From NCBI RefSeq assembly GCF_012844455.2, contig NZ_JABBCQ020000019.1:1-64000 (forward strand): 64,000 nucleotides of DNA, read 5' to 3'. Below the pieces are notes generated by a model. The model did no database searches, had not been told where the DNA came from, and saw nothing but the letters and a program-made list of their open reading frames with translations. Source of the DNA: Comamonas suwonensis. Its GTDB lineage: Bacteria > Pseudomonadota > Gammaproteobacteria > Burkholderiales > Burkholderiaceae_C. Shown in pieces: positions 29,800 through 41,505 of this stretch. Every line of letters starts with the position of its first letter. The stretch's first letter is position 1. A program made the translations under genes and the position numbers.

Positions 29800-31245
29800 A
29801 TGCGCCCACGTCTTTTTGCCTCCACCGCCCTGCTCTCAGCTCTGTTGTTGAGCGGGGCCGGTGCGTGGGCTCAGCCTTTGGGCCTTCCCAGCCTCAACAG
29901 CCAGGCAGACAGCACGCAGGGTGATGTTTTGAGTGCGGAGCAGGCGTTCATCCTTTTGCCACCTGCGCTCAGCGCTATCAAAACCGAAGATAAGCCAGAA
30001 GAAAAGCAGCTCACCCTCCACTGGCAGATTGCGCCCGGCTACTACCTCTACCGCGATCAGATTCGCATCAGCGATGCCCAGGGCCAGAGCCTGAAGGCCG
30101 AAATTCCGCAAGGCAAAACACTGACAGATGCCTTTTTTGGCACGGTACAGGTGTTTCACCAGCAGCTCGCAGTGCAGGTCGCCCTGCCCACCCGAGCAGA
30201 GCAATGGCCGCTGCAACTGCAATGGCAGGGCTGCGCGGAGATTGGCGTGTGCTACCCGGCGCAGCAGGCCAGCGTGACTACGCAGCAACTGCGCTTGAAC
30301 TTGGATACAGAGCCCGAAAACGCGGCACCAGCCAGCGCCCCGCCTCAATCCGCCGCACATTGGCTGGCTCTGCCCCCTAGCGTGCTGCTAGGCCCAATCG
30401 CCCTGCCCACCATGGCGCTGATTGTTTTTATCGCCCTGTTTGCCAGTCAGTGGTGGGCCAGACGCCTGCAACTGCGCAGCGGCCAGCCGGTGGAATCAGC
30501 CCTGCTACAGGCCACGATTGCCGGATTGCTGGGCGCACGCCTGACCTATGTGGCGCAGTGGTGGCCCGAGTACGGGAGTGAAAGCACGGCCGATCACCTG
30601 AGCGGCCTGCTGCGCATGTTCGATATCCGCGATGGCGGCTGGAATCTCTGGGCCGGCGTGCTTGCCGCCCTATTCTGGACGCTGTGGCGCAGCCGCCAAC
30701 AAGCCGCTTTGCGCCGCGGCAGCTTGCAGGCGCTGGCGGTGGGCACTCTGATCTTGATAGCTGGTTACGCAATGCGCACCTGGCCTGCCACTCAAAACAT
30801 GCCCTTACCGCGCACGCCTTTTGTGAATGCTGCCGCGCAGACGGTGGACCTGAGTAGTTACAAAGGCCAGCCGCTGGTCATCAACCTCTGGGCCAGCTGG
30901 TGCCCGCCCTGCAAGCGCGAGATGCCGGTGATGGCGCAGGCCCAGAAAGAACACCCCGGCGTGCGCTTTGTCTGGATCAATCAGGGCGAAGACGCTGCCA
31001 AAGTCATGCGCTACTTGCAGACCATGCCCTTGCCAGCATCCCAGGTGCTGCTGGACCCGCAGCAGCTCGCCAGCCAGCACTGGCAGCAGCGCGGCCTGCC
31101 ATCGACCTATTTTTATGATGCAAGCGGGCAGCTCCAAGGCATGCGCATGGGCGAGCTATCTCGCGCCAGCCTTGCCGAGCATCTACGGGGCATAGCGCCA
31201 GCGAGCACTAAGACCCGCGACTCAGGCCCGCGAATACAGCCCTGA
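29800..31245 (+). CDS. Fusion thiol-disulfide protein: DsbD-alpha, Lgt-like membrane domain, TlpA
   Basis: 481 aa. The signal peptide ends near GAGAWA/QP (residue 25). Residues about 45-165 are the periplasmic DsbD alpha domain (Disulf_bdg_DsbD) with redox pair C145/C151 in QGCAEIGVCYPA. Residues about 185-325 form four or so membrane helices resembling prolipoprotein diacylglyceryl transferase (ATIAGLLGARLTYVAQWW; RDGGWNLWAGVLAALFW) rather than the Cys-bearing DsbD beta domain. Residues about 340-465 are a TlpA/thioredoxin domain with active site C368-P-P-C371 (ASWCPPCKREMP). The expected role is moving reducing power to periplasmic thiols, but the route across the membrane is unclear. DsbG follows. 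Confidence 0.8.
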   Translation: MRPRLFASTALLSALLLSGAGAWAQPLGLPSLNSQADSTQGDVLSAEQAFILLPPALSAIKTEDKPEEKQLTLHWQIAPGYYLYRDQIRISDAQGQSLKAEIPQGKTLTDAFFGTVQVFHQQLAVQVALPTRAEQWPLQLQWQGCAEIGVCYPAQQASVTTQQLRLNLDTEPENAAPASAPPQSAAHWLALPPSVLLGPIALPTMALIVFIALFASQWWARRLQLRSGQPVESALLQATIAGLLGARLTYVAQWWPEYGSESTADHLSGLLRMFDIRDGGWNLWAGVLAALFWTLWRSRQQAALRRGSLQALAVGTLILIAGYAMRTWPATQNMPLPRTPFVNAAAQTVDLSSYKGQPLVINLWASWCPPCKREMPVMAQAQKEHPGVRFVWINQGEDAAKVMRYLQTMPLPASQVLLDPQQLASQHWQQRGLPSTYFYDASGQLQGMRMGELSRASLAEHLRGIAPASTKTRDSGPRIQP

Positions 31246-31276
31246 TAAGCCATAACTAAAAACGGAGATTTTGATC

Positions 31277-32161
31277 GTGCCCCGCCAGTTGCCCCGCTTC
31301 CCGTCCAAGCTTCGCCAGTCATCGCCCCTGCTGCTCTCTATCGCCGCAGCCGCAGCGGCCACGGTGGTCGCTGTGGCCTTTGCGCACGACTCCGTCGCCT
31401 CGACGAAAACGAGCGACAAACCAGAGATCACCAGCACCTCGGGTGAGCTGCCTTCGGCGCACTTTCTGGCCGAGCAAGGCCTGACCATTGCCGGCCCCAT
31501 GCCATCGGCCGGTGGCCTCAAGGCATGGGCCGCCTACCGCGACCAGCAGCCCATCCCCATCTACCGCCTGCCCGACGGCAAGCACTGGGTGATTGGCACT
31601 GTCATTGATGCGCAGGGCAAAGACGTCAACGCCAAGACGTTGCAGAGCGCCGTGCAAAAGCCCATGGGCCAGCAGCTGTGGAGCGACCTGGAAGGCACGC
31701 ACTGGATTGGCGACGGTAAGCCCGATGCACCACAGATTGCCTATGTCTTCACCGATCCCAACTGCCCCTATTGCAACCAGCTGTGGCGCGATGCGCGGCC
31801 TCTGGTGCAAGCGGGCCAGTTGCAGCTGCGCCATATTCTGGTGGGCATATTGCGCCCCAGCAGCCAGGGCAAGGCCGCCGCCATTCTGGCAGCGAAAGCC
31901 CCCGAGCAAGCGCTGGCCAGCCATGCTCTGGCCTATGCCGACGCCAGCGGCAAAACCCCCGACACACTGGGGATCGCGCCCCTGCAGCGCATTCCCCTGT
32001 CTGCCCGTGATGCGCTGGCCAACAATGTCTCGCTCATGAACAGCATGGGCCTGCGCGCCACACCTGCAACCATCTGGAAAAACGCACAGGGTCTGGTACA
32101 GACGCGCACCGGCATGCCCCCAGGGCTGCTGAACAGTGTGATGGGCACAGCCGCACCCTAA
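31277..32161 (+). CDS. dsbG: Thiol:disulfide interchange protein DsbG
   Basis: 294 aa from GTG 31277, with GGAG nine bases upstream; a TTG six bases earlier is possible. The N-terminal segment (SPLLLSIAAAAAATVVAVAF) is a signal peptide. The DsbC/DsbG dimerisation domain comes next (IPIYRLPDGKHWVIGTVIDA), followed by a thioredoxin fold with active site C163-P-Y-C166 in FTDPNCPYCNQLW and the cis-Pro loop RATPATIW. DsbG reduces sulfenic acids and isomerises disulfides in the periplasm. It is 31 bp behind the DsbD/TlpA fusion, its likely reductant. Confidence 0.93.
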   Translation: MPRQLPRFPSKLRQSSPLLLSIAAAAAATVVAVAFAHDSVASTKTSDKPEITSTSGELPSAHFLAEQGLTIAGPMPSAGGLKAWAAYRDQQPIPIYRLPDGKHWVIGTVIDAQGKDVNAKTLQSAVQKPMGQQLWSDLEGTHWIGDGKPDAPQIAYVFTDPNCPYCNQLWRDARPLVQAGQLQLRHILVGILRPSSQGKAAAILAAKAPEQALASHALAYADASGKTPDTLGIAPLQRIPLSARDALANNVSLMNSMGLRATPATIWKNAQGLVQTRTGMPPGLLNSVMGTAAP

Positions 32162-32238
32162 GAGCCAAAATAGCCTGTAGCCCATATTCAAAAAGAGCTA
32201 GAAGCTATCATCCCAGTAGCAAACTCTGACTGCATACC

Positions 32239-32589
32239 ATGAGCCAACCTGACTGGAATTCCCTGCTTCCTGCCCTGCACCCCGACACCCGCGTGGTGCT
32301 GCATGCCCCCACGCCGCAAGCGCTGGCGCGTGCTCGCGGCAACTTCAAGAATTTGACGACAGCCCACCCTGCGCTGCAGGTCTGGATCGTGGTCAACGCC
32401 CAGGCCGTGCAAGCCGTGCTCGACCAGCCCGATGACATGGGCCCCGCCCTGGCGCATGTGCTGCTGTGCCCCAACACACTGAAAAACAACGGCATCACTG
32501 CACCCCAGAACATTCAGGTACTGCCCATGGGTGCCGTGGAAGCCATTGCCCGCATGCAGCAAGCGGGCTGGACCTATATCCACAGCTAA
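32239..32589 (+). CDS. DsrE-like small sulfur-relay family protein
   Basis: 116 aa. The pattern RVVLHAPTPQALARARGNFK, LQVWIVVNAQAVQAVLD, VLLCPNTLKNNGI and VLPMGAVEAIARMQQAGWTY matches single-domain DsrE/DsrF-like proteins (flavodoxin-like beta-alpha fold). One Cys (in LLCPNT) sits at the position used for persulfide in this superfamily. It is likely cytoplasmic. Located next to Dsb and thiosulfate genes, a role in handling sulfane sulfur is plausible, though members also occur outside sulfur metabolism. Confidence 0.7.
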   Translation: MSQPDWNSLLPALHPDTRVVLHAPTPQALARARGNFKNLTTAHPALQVWIVVNAQAVQAVLDQPDDMGPALAHVLLCPNTLKNNGITAPQNIQVLPMGAVEAIARMQQAGWTYIHS

Positions 32590-32664
32590 CGCCTCTACTT
32601 TGAAGCCAGGGCTGAGCGGGTCGCAAGGCATCAACCCTGAACTGCCCATGCCTTATCTGCTTCT

Positions 32665-33714
32665 CTACAGCCCCCAGCCCTTGAGCGCAGGCAGCACCAG
32701 TTGCGTCGCCGCATAGCCTTCGTCGATGGACTCGCGCCCACGGTGAAAATCCATCAGCCCGACATGCGAGAGGCGCGGCGCAATCAGCACTTCGGCCGGG
32801 TCGCCCGCCATACGGCTGCGCGTAATGCGCATCTGCATGATGTTGACGCTGGCCATCACCACATTGAGCAGCGAGGGAATGCTCGGTGAATCGTCTTCCT
32901 CCTCACCGCCTTCGTCCTTGCGCCCCATGCGCATGACTGACGACGACATGGTCTTCACGCTGGTCATACTCCGCTTCCACTTGCCCGACCAGCCCACGGG
33001 GGAGGCATGGGCAGCCAGTGCCTCGGGAATTTGTCCAAGCGGCAGCGGCGGCTCATCGTCTTCGTCAAGCGGCATCTGAGACGCCCTGACCTCACGGGCA
33101 TGAATCTTTAGATCGGTCTCGCTCATGTCCACGGGCTTCATGTGCTTGCGCATGATGTCTGCATTCAGGTCAACAGCAATCACAATGTCGGCCCCCATGG
33201 CCCGCGCCAGCGACACAGGCACAGGGTTGACCAGCCCGCCATCGACCAGCAAACGCCCGTCGTGTGTGGAGGGCGTAAACAAGCCGGGCAGCGCGATGGA
33301 GGCGCGCACTGCCTCGGCAATCGAGCCCTTGCGCAACCAGACCTCGGCACCCGTCTGCAGGTCGGTGGCTACGCAGCCAAACGGAGCGCCCAGCTCTTCC
33401 ATGGTTTCCTGCACAAAGTTCTCGCGCCAGAAATCGATGATCTTCTCGCCCTTGAGCAGACCACCGCCCAGGTTGAAGTCCATGAAGCCGAACACCTTGC
33501 GCTTGCCAAGACCCAGGACCCAGCTCTCAAACGCATCCATCTCGCCCGCTGCATAGGTTGCGCCGACCAGCGAGCCTATGGATGTGCCGCAAATGATGTC
33601 GGGGCTGATTCCTGCCTCGCGCAGCGCATGTAGCACTCCAAAATGCGCCCAGCCACGGGCCGAGCCACTGCCCAATGCCAGACCCACAACCGGTTTGCGT
33701 CGCAATTTGTTCAT
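32665..33714 (-). CDS. Patatin-like phospholipase (RssA/NTE type)
   Basis: 349 aa. It has the patatin oxyanion motif GSGSARGWAHFGVL, nucleophile S45 in GTSIGS and the catalytic Asp D158 in LLVDGG, which together make the Ser-Asp dyad. No signal peptide is present, so it acts on membrane lipids from the cytoplasm. The C-terminal region after residue 215 is long, acidic and Ser-rich, unlike the shorter RssA. Monocistronic by appearance; ligA ends 28 bp upstream in the same direction, so read-through is possible. Confidence 0.9.
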   Translation of the reverse strand: MNKLRRKPVVGLALGSGSARGWAHFGVLHALREAGISPDIICGTSIGSLVGATYAAGEMDAFESWVLGLGKRKVFGFMDFNLGGGLLKGEKIIDFWRENFVQETMEELGAPFGCVATDLQTGAEVWLRKGSIAEAVRASIALPGLFTPSTHDGRLLVDGGLVNPVPVSLARAMGADIVIAVDLNADIMRKHMKPVDMSETDLKIHAREVRASQMPLDEDDEPPLPLGQIPEALAAHASPVGWSGKWKRSMTSVKTMSSSVMRMGRKDEGGEEEDDSPSIPSLLNVVMASVNIMQMRITRSRMAGDPAEVLIAPRLSHVGLMDFHRGRESIDEGYAATQLVLPALKGWGL

Positions 33715-33742
33715 GCTTGCTTTCTACCGCACTCAGCGCTTT

Positions 33743-37296
<3,554 letters not shown>

Positions 37297-37333
37297 GTGA
37301 AAAAACAGTTCTTCAATAAAGTGGCAACCAAGC

Positions 37334-40300
37334 TCAGGATAGCTCAGCCATGGACAGTGCGGACTCCATGTCCACTGCAACAATTCGTGAAACGCCCTGT
37401 TCCTGCATGGTCACACCGATCAACTGCTCCGCCATTTCCATGGCAATCTTGTTATGGCTGATGAACAGAAACTGCGTGCTCTTGCTCATGCTGTGAACCA
37501 GCTTGGCATAGCGTTCGGTATTGGCATCGTCCAGCGGCGCGTCCACCTCATCGAGCAAACAGAAAGGCGCGGGATTGAGCTGAAAAATGGCGAACACCAA
37601 CGCGATCGCCGTGAGCGCCTTCTCCCCGCCAGAGAGCAGATGAATCGTCTGGTTCTTCTTGCCGGGCGGCTGGGCAATCACCTGCACGCCGGCATCCAGA
37701 ATTTCATCGCCGGTAATCACCAGCTTGGCCTGACCACCACCAAACAGTTCGGGGAACATGCGGCCAAAGTGCTGATTGACGATGTCAAACGTGCCGGTCA
37801 GCAGATCACGCGTTTCGGCGTCAATCTTGCGAATGGCGTCTTCCAGCGTCTCCATGGCCCGCGTCAAGTCGTCCATCTGCGCATCGAGGAAGGTCTTGCG
37901 CTCGCGGGCCAGCGTCAGCTCATCGAGCGCGGCCAGATTGACCGCGCCCAGTGCGGCAATTTCGCGGTGCAGGCGATCAATTTCGCCCTGCAGGCCGTGC
38001 ATGCGCACATTGCCCTCGGCAATGGACTGTGAGACGGCGGCCAGATCGGCATTGGCTTCGGTCAGCAGATTGCTGTACTGCTCGAGACCGAGGCGCGCGG
38101 CCTGTTCCTTGAGCTGAAATTCGGTAATGCGCTGACGCAGAGGGTCCAGCGCTTTTTCAAGGCTCTGGCGACGCTCATCACTGGCGCGCAGCTTGTTGGT
38201 CAGGTCTTCGTATTCGCTGCGGCGCTGGGCCACATCTTTTTCGCGCTGCATCTTCAGGTCCAGCGCATCCTGCAAACCACCTTGCGCAGCGGCATCGGTC
38301 AGGCGCGTCAACTCGTCTTGTGCACGCTGCTGCTCTTCGGCCAGCGACTTGGCTTGCTGACTGGCCGTTTCAATGGTGCGCGACAGCTCGCCTCGGCGGG
38401 CATGCAAAGTGCGCTGCGAGAAGGTCGCTTCCTGGGCTTGGCGCTCCAGCGTGCGCAGTTGCTCGCGTGACTCGTTCAGGCGGCGCTCGGCGTCAAGCAC
38501 GCGGTCGCCCAGCTGGGCGTGGCGCTCCTGGCTATCGGCCAGCTGCATGTCCAGCTCTTCAAAGCGGCCTTCAGCAGAGATCTTTCGCTCTTCGATATCG
38601 GAGAGCTGAGCCTCGACCTCGGACAGATCCGCAGAGATTTGGGCATTGCGCGCACGGGCTTGCTCGGCCAGTTGCGACAGGCGCAGAGTCTCAACCTGCA
38701 GCTCATGCGCACGGCCTTGCGACTCAGTGGCTTCGCGGCGTGCGGCGATCAGACGCTGCGAGGCATCGGCATAGGCGCTTTCGGCCCGCACCAGTGCCGA
38801 GCGCGACTCGTCTGCAATCAGTACCTGGGCACGAACTTCTTTTTCGAGATGCTCAATTTCCTGCGCACGCGCCAGAAGGCCCGATTGCTCGGAGTCCTGC
38901 GCGTAAAACGTGACGCTGTGCGCAGTCACAGCGTGGCCCGTCGGCACATAAATGGTTTCACCGGCCTGCAACTCAGCACGCTTGGCCATCGCTTCATCAA
39001 GCGAGGGAGCCGTGTAGCAATCCGAGAGCCAGTCCACCAGCACGGCGCGCAGACCGGCATCGTTGATCTTGAGCAGGTCGCTCAGACGGGCAAAACGGGC
39101 CGTGGACGATGCTCCCGCCGCTTGTGCGGTGCTGAAGAAAGCCAGGCGGGCTGGCGGCGCATCTTGCCCACCCGAGCCCAAAAAGCCGCGCACCATATCA
39201 AGGCGGCCGACCTCCAGAGCGCCAAGGCGCTCGCGCAATGCGGCTTCCAAGGCATTTTCCCAGCCCGACTCAATGGCGATGCGGCTCCATAGGCCCTGCA
39301 TGCCTTCCAGACCATGCTTGGCCAACCAAGGCTGGAGCTTGCCGTCGGTCTTGACTTTTTCCTGCAGCGCCTTAAGCGCTTCCAGGCGCGCAGACAGATC
39401 GGAGTGGCGGCTGCTTTCGGCATTCACGGCTTGCTGGCGAGTGCGGCGGTCTTCGTCCAGCTGGGGAACGCTGTCTTGCAGCTCGTTGAGTACGGCATCG
39501 GCCATCTCGGCCAATTCCTGCGCTTCAGCAAGCTGCACCTGCAAATTCCTCAGCCGCGCTTCGTCAGGCGTTTCCAGCGCATTGCGGTCAACGCGCAGGC
39601 GCTCGTAGCGGGTTTCGAACTGGCGGCGCTGCTCATCCAGGCTGCGCTGCTCGGCGGCCAGCACCTGAATTTGCTGCTGCACCTGCACGACAGAACCGCG
39701 CTGGTCCGAGTCAGCCTTTTGTGCATTGCGCAGTGCATCTTCCAGGTCCGGCAGGCGGGTGCTTTGCTCTTCGAGTTGAGCGGCCAGCATTTCTGCCTGC
39801 TCCTCGGCATCCATGCCTGCGCCTTCGATGTTCTCAATCTCGCCCTGTGCCTCTTCGCTGCGGCTGCTCCACAGCAGCAGTTGCTCGGCCAGCTGCTGCA
39901 GACGTTGCTGCACGCGCTGGCGGCCTTCCACCACGTAGCGAATTTCGGCCTCCAGCTTGCCGACTTCAGCCGTGGCTTCGTAGAGCTTGCTTTGCGACTG
40001 GTTGACCTGATCGCTGGCGTCGTAATGCGACTGGCGCAGGGTTTCGAGTCCGCTTTCGTTGTTGCGGATATCGGCCATGCGCTCTTCAAGCTCGTTGACG
40101 ACCTTGAGGCCTTCAACACGCACGCGGTCTTGCTCGCCCTCGGCTTCGGCACGCTTCATAAACCACAGCTGCTGCTGCTTGAGCGTGACCTGCGCGTTCA
40201 GGCCGTTGTATTTGGCCGCAACTTCGGCCTGCTTTTCCAATTTGTCGAGATTGGCGTTGAGCTCGCGCAGAATGTCTTCCACACGGGTGAGGTTCTCGGT

Positions 40301-40861
40301 CGTGGCCGAGAGGCGGTTTTCCGTCTCACGTCGGCGCTCCTTGTATTTGGAAACACCAGCCGCTTCTTCGAGGAACAGACGCAGCTCTTCCGGGCGCGAC
40401 TCGATGATGCGGCTGATCGTGCCCTGGCCAATGATGGCGTAGGCGCGCGGGCCAAGCCCGGTGCCCAGAAACACGTCCTGCACGTCTCGTCGACGCACGG
40501 GCTGGTTATTGATGAAGTAGCTGCTGTTGCCATCACGCGTGAGAACACGCTTGACGGCAATTTCGCCAAACTGTCCCCACTGGCCGCCGGCACGGTGATC
40601 GCTGTTGTCGAACGACAATTCCACACTGGCGCGACTTGATGGCTTGCGGTGCGTGGTGCCGTTGAAGATAACGTCCTGCATGGACTCACCACGCAGCTCG
40701 CTGGCCTTGCTCTCGCCCAGCACCCAGCGCACCGCATCCATGATGTTGGACTTGCCGCAACCGTTAGGGCCCACCACGCCGACCATCTGCCCGGGCAGAA
40801 CGAAATTGGTGGGCTCGGCAAAGGATTTGAAGCCGGAGAGCTTGATGGTATTCAGGCGCAC
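37334..40861 (-). CDS. smc: Chromosome segregation protein SMC
   Basis: 1175 aa, normal length. N-terminal ATPase lobe with Walker A GPNGCGKSNIMDA (31-43), two long coiled-coil arms, a hinge in the middle (about 500-660), and a C-terminal lobe with signature LLSGGEKALTAIALVFAI and Walker B PFCLLDEVDAPLDDANTERY. SMC dimers compact and segregate the chromosome with ScpAB. ScpA and ScpB genes are not in the window. The gene heads an apparent smc-zipA operon; 265 bp of untranslated DNA precede it. Confidence 0.98.
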   Translation of the reverse strand: MRLNTIKLSGFKSFAEPTNFVLPGQMVGVVGPNGCGKSNIMDAVRWVLGESKASELRGESMQDVIFNGTTHRKPSSRASVELSFDNSDHRAGGQWGQFGEIAVKRVLTRDGNSSYFINNQPVRRRDVQDVFLGTGLGPRAYAIIGQGTISRIIESRPEELRLFLEEAAGVSKYKERRRETENRLSATTENLTRVEDILRELNANLDKLEKQAEVAAKYNGLNAQVTLKQQQLWFMKRAEAEGEQDRVRVEGLKVVNELEERMADIRNNESGLETLRQSHYDASDQVNQSQSKLYEATAEVGKLEAEIRYVVEGRQRVQQRLQQLAEQLLLWSSRSEEAQGEIENIEGAGMDAEEQAEMLAAQLEEQSTRLPDLEDALRNAQKADSDQRGSVVQVQQQIQVLAAEQRSLDEQRRQFETRYERLRVDRNALETPDEARLRNLQVQLAEAQELAEMADAVLNELQDSVPQLDEDRRTRQQAVNAESSRHSDLSARLEALKALQEKVKTDGKLQPWLAKHGLEGMQGLWSRIAIESGWENALEAALRERLGALEVGRLDMVRGFLGSGGQDAPPARLAFFSTAQAAGASSTARFARLSDLLKINDAGLRAVLVDWLSDCYTAPSLDEAMAKRAELQAGETIYVPTGHAVTAHSVTFYAQDSEQSGLLARAQEIEHLEKEVRAQVLIADESRSALVRAESAYADASQRLIAARREATESQGRAHELQVETLRLSQLAEQARARNAQISADLSEVEAQLSDIEERKISAEGRFEELDMQLADSQERHAQLGDRVLDAERRLNESREQLRTLERQAQEATFSQRTLHARRGELSRTIETASQQAKSLAEEQQRAQDELTRLTDAAAQGGLQDALDLKMQREKDVAQRRSEYEDLTNKLRASDERRQSLEKALDPLRQRITEFQLKEQAARLGLEQYSNLLTEANADLAAVSQSIAEGNVRMHGLQGEIDRLHREIAALGAVNLAALDELTLARERKTFLDAQMDDLTRAMETLEDAIRKIDAETRDLLTGTFDIVNQHFGRMFPELFGGGQAKLVITGDEILDAGVQVIAQPPGKKNQTIHLLSGGEKALTAIALVFAIFQLNPAPFCLLDEVDAPLDDANTERYAKLVHSMSKSTQFLFISHNKIAMEMAEQLIGVTMQEQGVSRIVAVDMESALSMAELS

Positions 40862-41126
40862 GGTGTCAGGATCGGTCTAGAGGCTGGCCTGTAAAGGCAT
40901 TGTGAGGGGAAAAGCAGAAACGCAAAAACCGGTTGCGCAGACAAAAATCTTGAAAAAATCTAAGTTTTCCCAAGCCTTGCGTGCAACCGATAACAGCAGG
41001 AATCATAACGCGCCCCGCACTATGGTCAGCCAAGATTGGGGCAAACACACAAACCATAGCAGCTTGTGATTGACTGACAGGGGTTTGAGACGGTTTTTAT
41101 TCGTATTTCTCTTGAATCCGTCACTC

Positions 41127-41456
41127 TCAGCCGCGCGGCTGAAATGCAATCAGGCCTGCACCCAGCAGGCAGACGACCGCCCCACCCATGTCCCAGGCGC
41201 TGGGCTTGATGCCATCCACCAGCCAAAGCCACACCAATGCCGTGCTGATGTAAATGCCACCATAAGCCGCATAGATGCGCCCCGAGGCCGAGGGGTGCAA
41301 GGTCAGCAGCCAGACAAACAGCACCAGGCTGGCTGCGGCAGGCAGCAGTAGCCAGGCACTGCCGCCTTGCTTGAGCCAGAGCCAGGGCAAATAGCAGCCC
41401 ACAATTTCGGCAACAGCAGTCAAGGCAAACAACAGCAGGGTCTTAATTTCAGGCAC
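41127..41456 (-). CDS. ynfA: YnfA/UPF0060 family membrane protein
   Basis: 109 aa, four transmembrane helices: [60 protein letters not shown] and [18 protein letters not shown]. Motifs [14 protein letters not shown] and [12 protein letters not shown] are diagnostic. The family resembles small multidrug resistance transporters; its transport role is not firmly established. Single gene between smc and the EAL protein. Confidence 0.93.
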   Translation of the reverse strand: MPEIKTLLLFALTAVAEIVGCYLPWLWLKQGGSAWLLLPAAASLVLFVWLLTLHPSASGRIYAAYGGIYISTALVWLWLVDGIKPSAWDMGGAVVCLLGAGLIAFQPRG

Positions 41457-41505
41457 ACCAATCTCTCATCGGGCAAAGACCGTATTGTCTCTGCTTAAGC
41501 ACCAC

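Noticed and set aside
39314-40639. 441-codon open frame on the plus strand
   Set aside because: It is antisense to the smc coiled coil, whose Leu/Glu/Gln codons give open reverse frames.
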